Of a stretch of DNA of 64,000 nt, positions 1 to 8,615 are shown in pieces (the first letter of the stretch is position 1; each line of letters begins with the position of its first letter). Location: the NCBI RefSeq assembly GCF_010095445.2, contig NZ_WFGV02000004.1, positions 62,001-126,000 of the forward strand. Direction: 5' to 3'. Origin of the DNA: Pseudomonas sp. TNT3 (GTDB lineage Bacteria > Pseudomonadota > Gammaproteobacteria > Pseudomonadales > Pseudomonadaceae). Both the position numbers and the translations under genes were made by a program. The notes under the pieces were generated by a model, which saw only the letters and a program-made list of their open reading frames with translations, did not search any database and had not been told where the DNA came from.

Positions 1-391
1 GGTCGTAGCGAATCACCGCGGCGCCGAGCACCGCCACCAACGCCGCCACCAGCGCCCACGGATTGAAGCGCCGGTTCAGCGCGTCCTCGATCAAAGTCAC
101 GTGCAACGGCGTGAGGATGGTGAACAGCAACACTTCCGGCACCGTCAACACGCGGAAGCTCAGGTACAGGCAGACGTACGTCACGCCGAACTGCAGCGCA
201 CCGATCAGCAACATGCCGCGCATGAACGCAGGTTCCACCGAACGCCAGCGGGTCAGGGGGATGAACACCAGTCCAGCCAGCACCACACGCACCAGCACCG
301 CGAAGTAACTGTCGACATGCCCGGCCAGGTATTCGCCGATCAGGCTGAAGGAAAACGCCTGAATCAGCGTGACAAAAAGTAGATAGCCCAT
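1..391 (-). CDS. EamA/DMT-family membrane transporter, partial (N-terminal part)
   Basis: The first 130 codons read from an ATG at 391 and run off the left edge. The product starts MGYLLFVTLIQAFSFSLIGE and has about four hydrophobic segments typical of the first EamA repeat of drug/metabolite transporters. The conserved stretch RVLTVPEVLLFTILTPLHV (about residues 81-99) fits the subfamily annotated as carboxylate/amino acid/amine exporters. The substrate cannot be told. The gene is transcribed leftwards and has only a REP hairpin and a terminator between it and the azoreductase gene, so it probably has its own promoter in 392-464. Confidence 0.75.
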   Translation of the reverse strand, partial: MGYLLFVTLIQAFSFSLIGEYLAGHVDSYFAVLVRVVLAGLVFIPLTRWRSVEPAFMRGMLLIGALQFGVTYVCLYLSFRVLTVPEVLLFTILTPLHVTLIEDALNRRFNPWALVAALVAVLGAAVIRYD

Positions 392-464
392 GTGCGCCTC
401 ATTTTGAATGGCGGCGACGATAGCGGGTTTTGCCTGTTGCCGCGACAGCAAGCCAAACATAAAA

Positions 465-562
465 CCCTGTGGGAGCCGAGCTTGCTCGCGATGACGGCGG
501 CACATCCACTATTGATACCCAGTGACACACCGCCATCGCGAGCAAGCTCGGCTCCCACAGGG
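465..562. repeat. REP-type inverted repeat pair (GTGGGAGC family)
   Basis: Two arms of about 30 bases, at 465-497 and 531-562, are inverted copies. The shared core is GAGCCGAGCTTGCTCGCGAT with flanking CCTGTGG. The element lies in a 345-bp gap (392-736) that otherwise holds only the terminator at 591-630. It matches Pseudomonas REP doublets (BIME-like). Confidence 0.85.
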
Positions 563-590
563 GATCTGTGCCGTTTCACTAAATTGCAGG

Positions 591-630
591 CAAAAAAAAG
601 CCCGATCTCGCTAAAGCGTTCAATCGGGCT
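591..630 (-). terminator. Rho-independent terminator of azoR
   Basis: On the minus strand, arms AGCCCGAT (630-623) and ATCGGGCT (606-599) form an 8-bp stem followed by eight T residues. It lies about 107 bases past the azoreductase stop codon. Confidence 0.8.
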
Positions 631-736
631 GCAGCACTCAGGAGCAACAAGTGCAAAGGGAGGTCGATGCGCGTACAGGCTTGAAGGGTTGCGCCAGGTC
701 ACTAGAACATTCAGCGATTATCTGGCGATTAAACGG

Positions 737-1336
737 TCAGGCGACTTGCGAAAGCTTGGCGTTGGCCTGGTTGAGGCCCTTCTCCTGGAAGTCGCCACCC
801 AGGTTCATGCCTTCAGCGTGAATAAAGGTCACGTCGTGAATCCCGATGAACGCCATAACCTGACGCAGGTACGGTTCCTGATGATCCGCCGGGCCGCCAG
901 CGTAGATACCGCCGCGTGCAGTCAGGACATAAGCACGCTTGCCAGAGAGCAAACCCTGAGGGCCGGTGTCGGTGTACTTGAAGGTCACGCCGGCACGCAG
1001 CACATGGTCGAGCCAGGCTTTGAGGGTGCTCGGAATCGCGAAGTTGTACATCGGCGCGGCCATGACCAACACGTCGGCGGCGAGCAGTTCGTCAGTCAGC
1101 TGGTTGGAGCGTTCCAGCGACGCCTGTTCGATGTCGTTGCGTTGCTCGGCAGGCTTCATCCAGCCACCCAACAGATTGATGTCCAGGTGCGGCACCGGGT
1201 TGACGGCCAGGTCACGTACGGTGATCTGGTCAGCCGGGTGCGCGGCTTTCCATTGGCTGATGAAGGTCTGGGTCAGTTGACGGGAAACCGAGTCTTGCTG
1301 ACGGGCGCTGCTTTCGATGATCAGAACGCGTGACAT
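737..1336 (-). CDS. azoR: FMN-dependent NADH-azoreductase
   Basis: A 199-residue flavodoxin-fold protein, the usual AzoR length. The N-terminal MSRVLIIESSAR strand-loop and the segment MAAPMYNFAIPSTLKAWLDH (about residues 93-112) bind FMN in this family; LTARGGIY (about 138-145) completes the flavin pocket. AzoR reduces quinones and azo dyes with NADH in the cytoplasm and protects against thiol and quinone stress. It stands alone, with its terminator at 591-630. Pseudomonads carry several azoR paralogues, so the paralogue number is not assigned. Confidence 0.93.
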   Translation of the reverse strand: MSRVLIIESSARQQDSVSRQLTQTFISQWKAAHPADQITVRDLAVNPVPHLDINLLGGWMKPAEQRNDIEQASLERSNQLTDELLAADVLVMAAPMYNFAIPSTLKAWLDHVLRAGVTFKYTDTGPQGLLSGKRAYVLTARGGIYAGGPADHQEPYLRQVMAFIGIHDVTFIHAEGMNLGGDFQEKGLNQANAKLSQVA

Positions 1337-1484
1337 GGGATGTAGGCTCCATCTGAGAATGCTGTAAGGCGATGGAGTGAAGGTTAAACAGAACCATATC
1401 GATGAAAAAGCGCAAATAACTGCTATAACCCATCAATAAATTCGTTTATAAGCAGAGCACACCGATAAGGTTGGGCATAGATCC

Positions 1485-1571
1485 TGTAGGAGTGAGCCTG
1501 CTCGCGATAGCGGTGTGTCATGAACATCTCTGCACCTGACACACCGTTATCGCGAGCAGGCTCACTCCCAC
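1485..1571. repeat. REP-type inverted repeat pair
   Basis: Arms of about 36 bases (TGTAGGAGTGAGCCTGCTCG and its near-perfect complement) separated by about 12 bases. It lies between azoR and the small exported protein gene and belongs to the same family as the element at 465-562. Confidence 0.85.
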
Positions 1572-1600
1572 AAAATCTTCCTCGGCCTCCGGATTCGGTG

Positions 1601-1930
1601 CTATTTCGGCGTGCAGGTCAGGTCGATGCGCATTTTGATGATGGTGCGGGTGAACTTGGCAGTCGCATTTTTGTGTTTGCCAGCCGGCACATCGATCTTG
1701 CGGGTGCGGGGCGCTTCGGGGCCATTGCTGAAAACCACCTTGCAGGTCGCATCGGTGGTGCCGTAGTTGTTGACCTGAATGGACGCGATGTCGTTATCCG
1801 TGTCGTAGGCGTTGTAGTCGATGCTCAAACCATTCAACTGTTTCTGCACATCGATCGGATAAGCAAAAGCCGTCAGCGGCAGCATCGCCAGCAGTACGCA
1901 ACCTGACACGACACAACAAAGTTTTTTCAT
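1601..1930 (-). CDS. Small exported protein of unknown function
   Basis: 109 residues from the ATG at 1930, chosen because GGAG lies 8 bases upstream and the product then opens with a clear signal peptide (MKKLCCVVSGCVLLAMLPLT, cleavage after AFA near residue 23). A longer reading from 1981 is possible, but it would overlap the LysR start and hide the signal peptide. The mature part of about 86 residues has two cysteines (in ATCKVVF and LTCTP) that could form a disulfide, and is predicted to be beta-rich. I recognise no domain. It is divergent from the LysR gene, from which it is separated by about 50 bases. Confidence 0.7.
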   Translation of the reverse strand: MKKLCCVVSGCVLLAMLPLTAFAYPIDVQKQLNGLSIDYNAYDTDNDIASIQVNNYGTTDATCKVVFSNGPEAPRTRKIDVPAGKHKNATAKFTRTIIKMRIDLTCTPK

Positions 1931-1979
1931 TCGGCAGTCTCCAGTAAGGACCGCCAGCTTAGGACAAGAGGAGCTCAAC

Positions 1980-2903
1980 ATGAAAGCGCCCCGCGTGACC
2001 CTTGATCAATGGCGAACGCTACAGGCCGTGGTCGATCACGGAGGTTTCGCCCAGGCCGCCGAAGCGCTGCACCGTTCGCAATCGTCGGTCAGCTATACCG
2101 TGGCGCGCATGCAGGACCAGCTCGGCGTACCGCTGCTGCGTATCGATGGCCGCAAGGCCGTGTTGACCGAAGCGGGCGGCGTATTGCTGCGCCGCTCCCG
2201 GCAGCTGGTCAAGCAGGCCAGTCAGCTGGAAGACCTGGCCCACCACATGGAGCAAGGCTGGGAAGCGGAGGTGCGGCTGGTGGTCGACGCAGCTTACCCA
2301 AGCGCCCGCCTCGTGCGCGCCCTGACCGCGTTCATGCCGCAAAGCCGTGGCTGCCGGGTGCGGCTGCGCGAAGAAGTTTTGTCGGGTGTGGAAGAAGTGT
2401 TGCTCGAAGGCGTGGCCGACCTGGCCATCACCGGTTTCAGTATTCCCGGATATCTGGGCGCGGAGTTGAGCGACGTCGAATTTGTCGCCGTCGCTCATCC
2501 CGATCATCCCTTGCATCGGCTTAACCGCGAACTGAATTTCCAGGACCTGGAAAGCCAGATGCAAGTGGTGATCCGCGACTCCGGTCGCCAACAGCCACGG
2601 GACGTCGGCTGGCTCGGTGCCGAACAGCGCTGGACCGTGGGCAGCCTGGCCACGGCCGCTACGTTTGTCAGCAGCGGGCTGGGGTTTGCCTGGCTGCCTC
2701 GGCATATGATCGAACGGGAACTCAAGGAAGGTTCGCTCAAGCTGCTACCGTTGGATCAGGGTGGAAGTCGTAATCCGAGCTTCTATCTGTATTCGAACAA
2801 GGACAAACCCCTGGGCCCGGCAACGCAAATTCTCATCGACCTGCTGCGTACCTTTGACACCGCGCCACTGGATGCGCCGTTCGCCGCCCCTGAACAAGCC
2901 TGA
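1980..2903 (+). CDS. LysR-family transcriptional regulator
   Basis: 307 residues. A winged HTH at residues 8-65 (LDQWRTLQAVVDHGGFAQAA, then HRSQSSVSYTVARMQDQLGV) is followed by a periplasmic-binding-protein-like effector domain. AGGAG sits just before the ATG. Only 14 bases separate it from the alpha/beta hydrolase gene, so the two are probably co-transcribed; the divergent exported-protein gene may be a target. The effector is unknown. Confidence 0.9.
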   Translation: MKAPRVTLDQWRTLQAVVDHGGFAQAAEALHRSQSSVSYTVARMQDQLGVPLLRIDGRKAVLTEAGGVLLRRSRQLVKQASQLEDLAHHMEQGWEAEVRLVVDAAYPSARLVRALTAFMPQSRGCRVRLREEVLSGVEEVLLEGVADLAITGFSIPGYLGAELSDVEFVAVAHPDHPLHRLNRELNFQDLESQMQVVIRDSGRQQPRDVGWLGAEQRWTVGSLATAATFVSSGLGFAWLPRHMIERELKEGSLKLLPLDQGGSRNPSFYLYSNKDKPLGPATQILIDLLRTFDTAPLDAPFAAPEQA

Positions 2904-2917
2904 CATGGAGTGACTGC

Positions 2918-3733
2918 ATGGCCTATTTCGAACACGAAGGTTGCAACCTGCACTACGAGGAATACGGCCACGGCACCCCTTTGCTGCTGGTCCATGGTCT
3001 CGGCTCCAGCACCCTGGACTGGGAGATGCAGATCCCGGTGCTGTCAGCCCACTACCGGGTGATCGTACCCGATGTGCGCGGCCACGGACGCTCCGACAAG
3101 CCGCGCGAGCGCTACAGCATCGCCGGGTTCAGCGCGGATCTGGTGGCACTCATCGAGCACTTGAACCTGGGCCCCGTACATTACGTGGGACTGTCCATGG
3201 GCGGGATGATCGGCTTCCAGCTGGCAGTCGATCAGCCGCGACTGTTAAAAAGCCTGTGCATCGTCAATAGCGGGCCCCAGGTCAAATTGCGCAGCCGCGA
3301 CGATTACTGGCAGTGGTTCAAACGCTGGAGCCTGATGCGAGTCCTCAGTCTGGAGACCATCGGCAAGGCGCTGGGTGGCAAGCTGTTTCCCAAGCCGGAA
3401 CAAGCCGCTCTTCGTCAAAAAATGGCCGAGCGCTGGGCAAAAAACGACAAACATGCTTATCTCGCCAGCTTCGATGCCATTGTCGGTTGGGGTGTTCAGG
3501 AACGACTTTCGAAAGTGTCCTGTCCAACCCTCATCGTCAGCGCCGACCGTGACTACACACCGGTCGCGCTAAAAGAGAATTACGTAAAACTGCTGCCCAA
3601 TGCGCGACTGGTGGTGATCGCCGATTCACGCCACGCCACGCCGCTTGATCAGCCGGAACACTTCAATCAAACCCTGCTCGAGTTTCTCACCGAAGTCGAC
3701 ACCACCCCACTCAGGATCACTGACCCATGCTGA
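2918..3733 (+). CDS. Alpha/beta-fold hydrolase
   Basis: 271 residues with the oxyanion-hole motif HGLGSS at 26-31, nucleophile elbow GLSMGG (Ser93), acid D210 or D212 and His239 (SRHATPLD). This is a complete Ser-Asp-His triad. The family includes 3-oxoadipate enol-lactonase-like and haloperoxidase-like esterases; the substrate is not evident. It follows the LysR gene by 14 bases and overlaps ppiA by 7 bases, so a lysR-hydrolase-ppiA operon is likely. Confidence 0.88.
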   Translation: MAYFEHEGCNLHYEEYGHGTPLLLVHGLGSSTLDWEMQIPVLSAHYRVIVPDVRGHGRSDKPRERYSIAGFSADLVALIEHLNLGPVHYVGLSMGGMIGFQLAVDQPRLLKSLCIVNSGPQVKLRSRDDYWQWFKRWSLMRVLSLETIGKALGGKLFPKPEQAALRQKMAERWAKNDKHAYLASFDAIVGWGVQERLSKVSCPTLIVSADRDYTPVALKENYVKLLPNARLVVIADSRHATPLDQPEHFNQTLLEFLTEVDTTPLRITDPC

Positions 3734-4284
3734 AAAAAATCGCCCTCGCCGCTGGCACCGTTCTGTTCGCCGCCAACCTGATGGCCGCGACGCCTGCCAA
3801 GGCTCCCCATGTGCTGCTGGAAACCACCAATGGCCAGATCGAAATCGAACTGGACCCGGTCAAGGCACCGATCAGTACCAAGAACTTCGTTGATTACGTG
3901 AACAGCGGCTTCTACAACAACACGATTTTCCACCGCGTGATCCCGGGTTTCATGGTCCAGGGCGGCGGTTTCACTCAACAGATGCAACAGAAAGAAACCA
4001 AGGCGCCGATCAAGAACGAGCACAAGAATGGCCTGGTCAACGTTCGTGGCACCTTGTCCATGGCCCGTACCTCGGCGCCGGATTCGGCCACCAGCCAGTT
4101 CTTCATCAACGTCAAGGACAACGATTTCCTCGACCAGGGTGATGGCTACGCAGTCTTCGGCAAGGTCGTCAAAGGCATGGACATTGTGGACATCATCGTC
4201 AATTCGCCGACCACCAGCCGCGGCGGTATGAAAGACGTGCCAGCCGATCCGGTGTTCATCAAGTCGGCCAAGGTCATCGACTAA
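3727..4284 (+). CDS. ppiA: Periplasmic cyclophilin-type peptidyl-prolyl cis-trans isomerase A
   Basis: 185 residues with a Sec signal peptide ([20 protein letters not shown], cleavage near residue 20). The cyclophilin domain has the catalytic Arg70 in [14 protein letters not shown], Gln78, and the ATSQFFINV strand at 121-129. It speeds folding of exported proteins at proline bonds. Its start lies inside the end of the hydrolase gene (7-base overlap), which points to translational coupling. Confidence 0.93.
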   Translation: MLKKIALAAGTVLFAANLMAATPAKAPHVLLETTNGQIEIELDPVKAPISTKNFVDYVNSGFYNNTIFHRVIPGFMVQGGGFTQQMQQKETKAPIKNEHKNGLVNVRGTLSMARTSAPDSATSQFFINVKDNDFLDQGDGYAVFGKVVKGMDIVDIIVNSPTTSRGGMKDVPADPVFIKSAKVID

Positions 4285-4368
4285 GCTTCACCTGATGTAT
4301 GAGCGGCGACCGTATGGCGGCGTCGCTCACACTGTTCAAGGAAAAGCCCGAGCGCGGGCGGAGATCCG

Positions 4369-6201
4369 ATGCTTTATCGCCGTTTCGAACAACTGATCGA
4401 CATTTTCCGCGACGCACCGACGGCGGCTCCGCCGGATCGGGTTCTCCCCTTCTATACCTATTACCTCAAGCAGGTCTGGCCGAGTTTCGCCGCCCTGTTG
4501 GTCGTCGGCTTGATCGGTGCACTGATCGAAGTGGCACTGTTCAGCTACCTGAGCCGCATCATCGACCTGACCCAAGGCACGCCCAACGTCAATTTCTTCC
4601 AGGAACACGGCATCGAGCTGGCCTGGATGGCGGTGGTTGCCCTGGTTTTTCGGCCGATATTCGTCGGCCTCCATGACCTGCTGGTTCATCAAACGCTGAG
4701 CCCCGGCATGACCAGCCTGATTCGCTGGCAGAATCACAGTTACGTGCTCAAACAGAGCCTCAATTTCTTCCAGAACGACTTCGCCGGTCGCATCGCCCAA
4801 CGCATCATGCAGACGGGTAACTCGCTGCGCGATTCGGCCGTGCAAGCGGTGGACGCGCTCTGGCATGTGCTGATCTATGCGGTCAGTTCACTGGTGCTGT
4901 TCGCCGAGGCGGACTGGCGCCTGATGATCCCGTTGCTGACCTGGATCGCCGCCTACATCGGCGCGCTCTGCTACTTCGTCCCTCGGGTCAAGGAGCGCTC
5001 GGTGGTGTCCTCCGATGCGCGCTCCAAACTCATGGGTCGCATTGTTGATGGCTATACCAACATCACCACGCTGAAGCTGTTCGCCCACACCAACTTCGAG
5101 CAGCAATACGCCAAGGAAGCCATCGAAGAACAGACCGTCAAAGCCCAGCTCGCCGGCCGCGTCGTCACCAGCATGGACGTGGTGATCACGAGCATGAACG
5201 GCTTGCTGATCGTCGGCACCACCGGCCTGGCGCTGTGGTTGTGGACGCAATCACTGATCTCGGTCGGGGCGATTGCCCTGGCGACGGGCCTGGTGATTCG
5301 CATCGTCAACATGTCCGGCTGGATCATGTGGGTGGTCAACGGCATCTTCGAAAACATAGGCATGGTTCAAGACGGTTTGCAGACCATCGCGCAACCGGTC
5401 AGCGTCACCGACCGCGATCAGGCCAAACCGCTGACCGTGCCCCGTGGTGAAGTGCGGTTCGAACACGTCGATTTCCATTACGGCAAGAAACGCGGAATCA
5501 TCGGCGATCTCGATCTGACGATAAAACCCGGCGAGAAAATTGGCCTGATCGGTCCGTCTGGTGCCGGTAAATCCACCTTGGTGAACCTGCTGCTGCGTCT
5601 CTACGACGTCGAGGGCGGGCGGATACTCATCGACGGTCAGAACATCGCCGACGTTGGCCAGGAAAGCCTGCGCGAGCGCATCGGCATGATCACCCAGGAC
5701 ACCTCGCTGCTGCACCGCTCGATACGCGACAACTTGCTGTACGGCAAGCCCGACGCCACTGACGCCGAACTCTGGGAAGCGGTGCACAAAGCCCGTGCCG
5801 ACGAGTTCATTCCGCTGCTGTCAGACGCCGAGGGTCGAACCGGTTTTGACGCGCATGTCGGTGAGCGCGGGGTGAAACTCTCGGGCGGACAACGGCAACG
5901 GATCGCCATTGCCCGTGTGCTGCTCAAGGACGCGCCGATCCTGATCATGGACGAAGCGACCTCGGCACTGGACTCGGAAGTCGAAGCCGCCATTCAGGAG
6001 AGCCTGGAAACCTTGATGCAGGGTAAAACCGTGATCGCCATCGCCCACCGGCTCTCGACCATCGCCCGGATGGACCGGCTGGTGGTGCTGGAGAACGGCA
6101 AGATCGCCGAAACCGGCAGCCACGCGGAACTGCTGGCCCATGGCGGTCTGTATGCGCGGTTGTGGCAGCATCAGACGGGTGGGTTTGTGGGGATCGACTG
6201 A
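4369..6201 (+). CDS. ABC exporter, fused permease and ATPase (half-transporter)
   Basis: 610 residues: an N-terminal six-helix ABC transmembrane domain (about 35-330) and a C-terminal nucleotide-binding domain with Walker A GPSGAGKST (395-403), signature LSGGQ (504-508), Walker B ILIMDE (524-529) and the switch histidine in IAHRLST (His560). The start has GGAG upstream. It would work as a homodimer. It resembles MsbA/YheHI-like exporters, but the cargo cannot be told. It lies 84 bases after ppiA and is followed by a REP doublet and a terminator. Confidence 0.9.
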   Translation: MLYRRFEQLIDIFRDAPTAAPPDRVLPFYTYYLKQVWPSFAALLVVGLIGALIEVALFSYLSRIIDLTQGTPNVNFFQEHGIELAWMAVVALVFRPIFVGLHDLLVHQTLSPGMTSLIRWQNHSYVLKQSLNFFQNDFAGRIAQRIMQTGNSLRDSAVQAVDALWHVLIYAVSSLVLFAEADWRLMIPLLTWIAAYIGALCYFVPRVKERSVVSSDARSKLMGRIVDGYTNITTLKLFAHTNFEQQYAKEAIEEQTVKAQLAGRVVTSMDVVITSMNGLLIVGTTGLALWLWTQSLISVGAIALATGLVIRIVNMSGWIMWVVNGIFENIGMVQDGLQTIAQPVSVTDRDQAKPLTVPRGEVRFEHVDFHYGKKRGIIGDLDLTIKPGEKIGLIGPSGAGKSTLVNLLLRLYDVEGGRILIDGQNIADVGQESLRERIGMITQDTSLLHRSIRDNLLYGKPDATDAELWEAVHKARADEFIPLLSDAEGRTGFDAHVGERGVKLSGGQRQRIAIARVLLKDAPILIMDEATSALDSEVEAAIQESLETLMQGKTVIAIAHRLSTIARMDRLVVLENGKIAETGSHAELLAHGGLYARLWQHQTGGFVGID

Positions 6202-6222
6202 GCTGCATTCATTGCTGTTCCG

Positions 6223-6310
6223 GTGGGAGTGAGCCTGCTCGCGATAGCGGGTTAACATTCGACATTTACGTCGACTGAAACTCCGCAATCGCGAGCAGGC
6301 TCACTCCCAC
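6223..6310. repeat. REP-type inverted repeat pair
   Basis: Arms GTGGGAGTGAGCCTGCTCGC (6223 onward) and its complement ending at 6310, 3' of the ABC exporter gene. Confidence 0.85.
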
Positions 6311-6331
6311 AGGGATTTGCGTCCCTCTGTT

Positions 6332-6372
6332 AAACCGCCACACGCCTTTCATCACGGGCTCTGGCGGTTTTT
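6332..6372 (+). terminator. Probable rho-independent terminator of the ABC exporter gene
   Basis: Arms AAACCGCCA and TGGCGGTTT enclose a loop of about 21 bases and end in a run of five T residues. The loop is longer than usual, so confidence is moderate. Confidence 0.55.
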
Positions 6373-6497
6373 CTACGACTGGAATTCCGTAAAAACCCTG
6401 CTGTACTCAGCCAAGGTTCTGGAGATGAGCCTGTCGTAAGTTTGCAGGATGCATAACTCGATGCAGTCTCGATAGGAAGCCTATCAAGGACGCTCTC

Positions 6498-7193
6498 ATG
6501 TCTCTGTTCAAACGTTCAGTCACTGAGTTGTTAGGTACGTTCTGGCTGGTGTTGGGGGGTTGCGGCAGTGCGGTTCTGGCCGCGTCTTCTCCGCTTGGAA
6601 TCGGGGTGCTGGGTGTGGCCCTGGCGTTCGGCCTCACGGTGCTGACCATGGCGTTCGCCATTGGCCATATTTCCGGATGCCACCTCAACCCCGCCGTTTC
6701 CGTTGGTTTGTTCGTCGGCGGTCGATTCCCCGCCAAGGAATTGCCGGCCTACATCATTGCCCAGGTGATCGGCGGGGTCATTGCCGCCGCGCTGCTCTAC
6801 TACATCGCCAGCGGCAAAGAAGGGTTCGATCTGTCAGCGGGCCTGGCCTCCAACGGCTACGGCGAACACTCACCCGGCAAGTACTCGATGGCCGCAGGTT
6901 TTGTCTGCGAACTGGTGATGACGGCAATGTTCGTGCTGATCATCCTCGGTGCCACCGACAAGCGAGCACCGCCAGGGCTGGCGCCCATCGCCATCGGCCT
7001 GGCGCTGACGCTAATCCACTTGATCTCGATCCCCGTGACCAACACCTCGGTCAACCCGGCCCGCAGTACCGGCCCGGCACTGATCGTTGGTGGCTGGGCC
7101 TTGGCGCAGTTGTGGATGTTCTGGGTAGCGCCGCTGCTCGGCGCCGTGGTTGGCGGCGTGACATACCGCTGGCTGGGCAAGGAAGGCACTTAA
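6498..7193 (+). CDS. aqpZ: Aquaporin Z (water channel)
   Basis: 231 residues with six hydrophobic helices and two NPA half-helices (residues 64-66 in HLNPAVS and 187-189 in SVNPARS). The selectivity-filter residues Phe44, His175, Thr184 and Arg190 line up with the water-specific E. coli AqpZ pattern rather than the glycerol-facilitator one. It sits in the inner membrane. AAGGA precedes the ATG. It is convergent with the downstream acetyltransferase gene with only 16 bases between, so termination signals must be shared or overlapping; I could not pick one out. Confidence 0.95.
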   Translation: MSLFKRSVTELLGTFWLVLGGCGSAVLAASSPLGIGVLGVALAFGLTVLTMAFAIGHISGCHLNPAVSVGLFVGGRFPAKELPAYIIAQVIGGVIAAALLYYIASGKEGFDLSAGLASNGYGEHSPGKYSMAAGFVCELVMTAMFVLIILGATDKRAPPGLAPIAIGLALTLIHLISIPVTNTSVNPARSTGPALIVGGWALAQLWMFWVAPLLGAVVGGVTYRWLGKEGT

Positions 7194-7209
7194 CCCCTGG
7201 GAGCGGGGA

Positions 7210-8334
7210 TCACGCTTGCCGATAAGGCAGCGCGGTCCTCGCTTCTTCGGCATAGGCCAACACCCCCAAACGCTCCTGGTGCAGGAAGTCTTTGACCGCC
7301 GCCTTCAGGCCTGGATGCCGCAAGTAGTGCCAGGAATGGGTGATCACCGGTTCAAAGCCACGTATCAATTTGTGCTCGCCTTGAGCCCCTGCGTCGAAGC
7401 GCTGAAAGCCATTGGCAATCGCGTAATCCATGCCCTGGTAGAAACACGTCTCGAAGTGCAAGCGGTCGAACTCCGCCAGACAGCCCCAGTAACGTCCGTA
7501 AAAACTGCCACCGCCCACCAGGCTGAAGGCCATTGCCACCGGCCGTGAGCCTTGTTTGGCCAACACCACACGTATCGCTTGCGGCATGCGCTCGGCCAGC
7601 AGACTGAAAAACGCCCGCGTCAGGTACGGCGCTTGCCGACGCACCGCGTAGGTATTGGCGTAGCAGGCATAGACAAAATCCCACTGCACCTCAGTCAATT
7701 GCGGCCCCTCGAGCCATTCGAAATCAATCCCCTGCCCCGCCACCTGCTCGCGCTCCTTGCGCATCTGCTTGCGCTTGCGCGAACTGAGGACGTCGAGGAA
7801 ATCCTGAAAATCCCGGTACCCGCGATTCTGCCAGTGATACTGACAGCCAATCCGCTGCAGCCAGCCCGGTTGCTCGGCCAATGCGGCGTCGGTGAACGGA
7901 TCGGTGAAGTTGATGTGGGCGCTGGAAAGCCCTTCGATCTCAAGGTATCCCGGCAGGCTCTTGAGCAGTTCGAAGCCGTCTTCCACCGTGGCCGCCAACA
8001 GCCGCGGACCACTGACCGGGCTGAACGGCACCGCAGTCAACAACTTGGGGTAATAGTCGATGCCGGCACGCTCGCAGGCATCCGCCCAGGCGTGATCGAA
8101 GACGTACTCGCCGTAGGAGTGCCACTTGCGATAAGCGGGCAGCGCAGCGATCAGCCGATCGCCCTCGATGTGCAACAAATGCTCGGGTTGCCAGCCGGTA
8201 TGAGGGCCAACGCTGCCGCTGTCCTCCAGGGCACTGAGGAAGGCGTGACGCAGAAACGGCTGAGCGTCCGGCACCAGGGCATCCCAGTTGCGCGGTGAAA
8301 TGTCGGACAGGTTTTCCAGTCGTTGCAGCGGCAT
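7210..8334 (-). CDS. FemAB-like GNAT-fold N-acyltransferase (DUF482)
   Basis: 374 residues from the ATG at 8334, chosen because GAGGA lies directly upstream; a 19-residue longer form from 8391 would place this Shine-Dalgarno inside the gene. The C-terminal region (RPVAMAFSLVGGGSFYGRYWG, DRLHFETCFYQGMDYAI, FDAGAQGEHKLIRGFEP) matches the peptidogalycan-biosynthesis/FemAB-like acyltransferase family found across Proteobacteria. Its physiological substrate is not established. It is monocistronic, with a 280-bp divergent region to the porin gene. Confidence 0.85.
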   Translation of the reverse strand: MPLQRLENLSDISPRNWDALVPDAQPFLRHAFLSALEDSGSVGPHTGWQPEHLLHIEGDRLIAALPAYRKWHSYGEYVFDHAWADACERAGIDYYPKLLTAVPFSPVSGPRLLAATVEDGFELLKSLPGYLEIEGLSSAHINFTDPFTDAALAEQPGWLQRIGCQYHWQNRGYRDFQDFLDVLSSRKRKQMRKEREQVAGQGIDFEWLEGPQLTEVQWDFVYACYANTYAVRRQAPYLTRAFFSLLAERMPQAIRVVLAKQGSRPVAMAFSLVGGGSFYGRYWGCLAEFDRLHFETCFYQGMDYAIANGFQRFDAGAQGEHKLIRGFEPVITHSWHYLRHPGLKAAVKDFLHQERLGVLAYAEEARTALPYRQA

Positions 8335-8470
8335 AAATTCCTCTTCACCTAATGCGTGAAAGCTTGGCGAGTATCGCTTATCGCGCAGCAACCTACACGA
8401 CCTATCCGACCGCAGTGCTCTGGAAAAGGGTTTTCAGACGACTTTGTATCGTCATCGCAACGCCATCACT

Positions 8471-8492
8471 TTGCCACTGCACTGTCATAAAC
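8471..8492 (+). promoter_or_regulatory. Candidate Pho box upstream of the porin gene
   Basis: Two 11-base units, TTGCCACTGCA and CTGTCATAAAC. The second matches the PhoB half-site CTGTCAT perfectly; the first matches at only 4 of 7 positions. A possible -10 (GATACT) follows about 7 bases later. It lies 124 bases before the porin start. One half-site is weak, so this is a suggestion only. Confidence 0.3.
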
Positions 8493-8615
8493 CATCGCGA
8501 TACTGGCGCCTGTTTTTAGAGCGTCGGGTTCTAACCCGGCCACTGTTTTCCGTCCATCAATGGTCGGTTGTGCCCTGGATGGCTCAGTCATCCACTCTCA
8601 TCTTCGGAGATTGAT

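Noticed and set aside
392..1333. A 313-codon open frame on the plus strand over azoR
   Set aside because: It starts in a REP element and crosses the terminator, and is antisense to azoR.
1931..1981. Longer N-terminus for the small exported protein
   Set aside because: It would hide the signal peptide and overlap the LysR start; the ATG at 1930 has a good Shine-Dalgarno.
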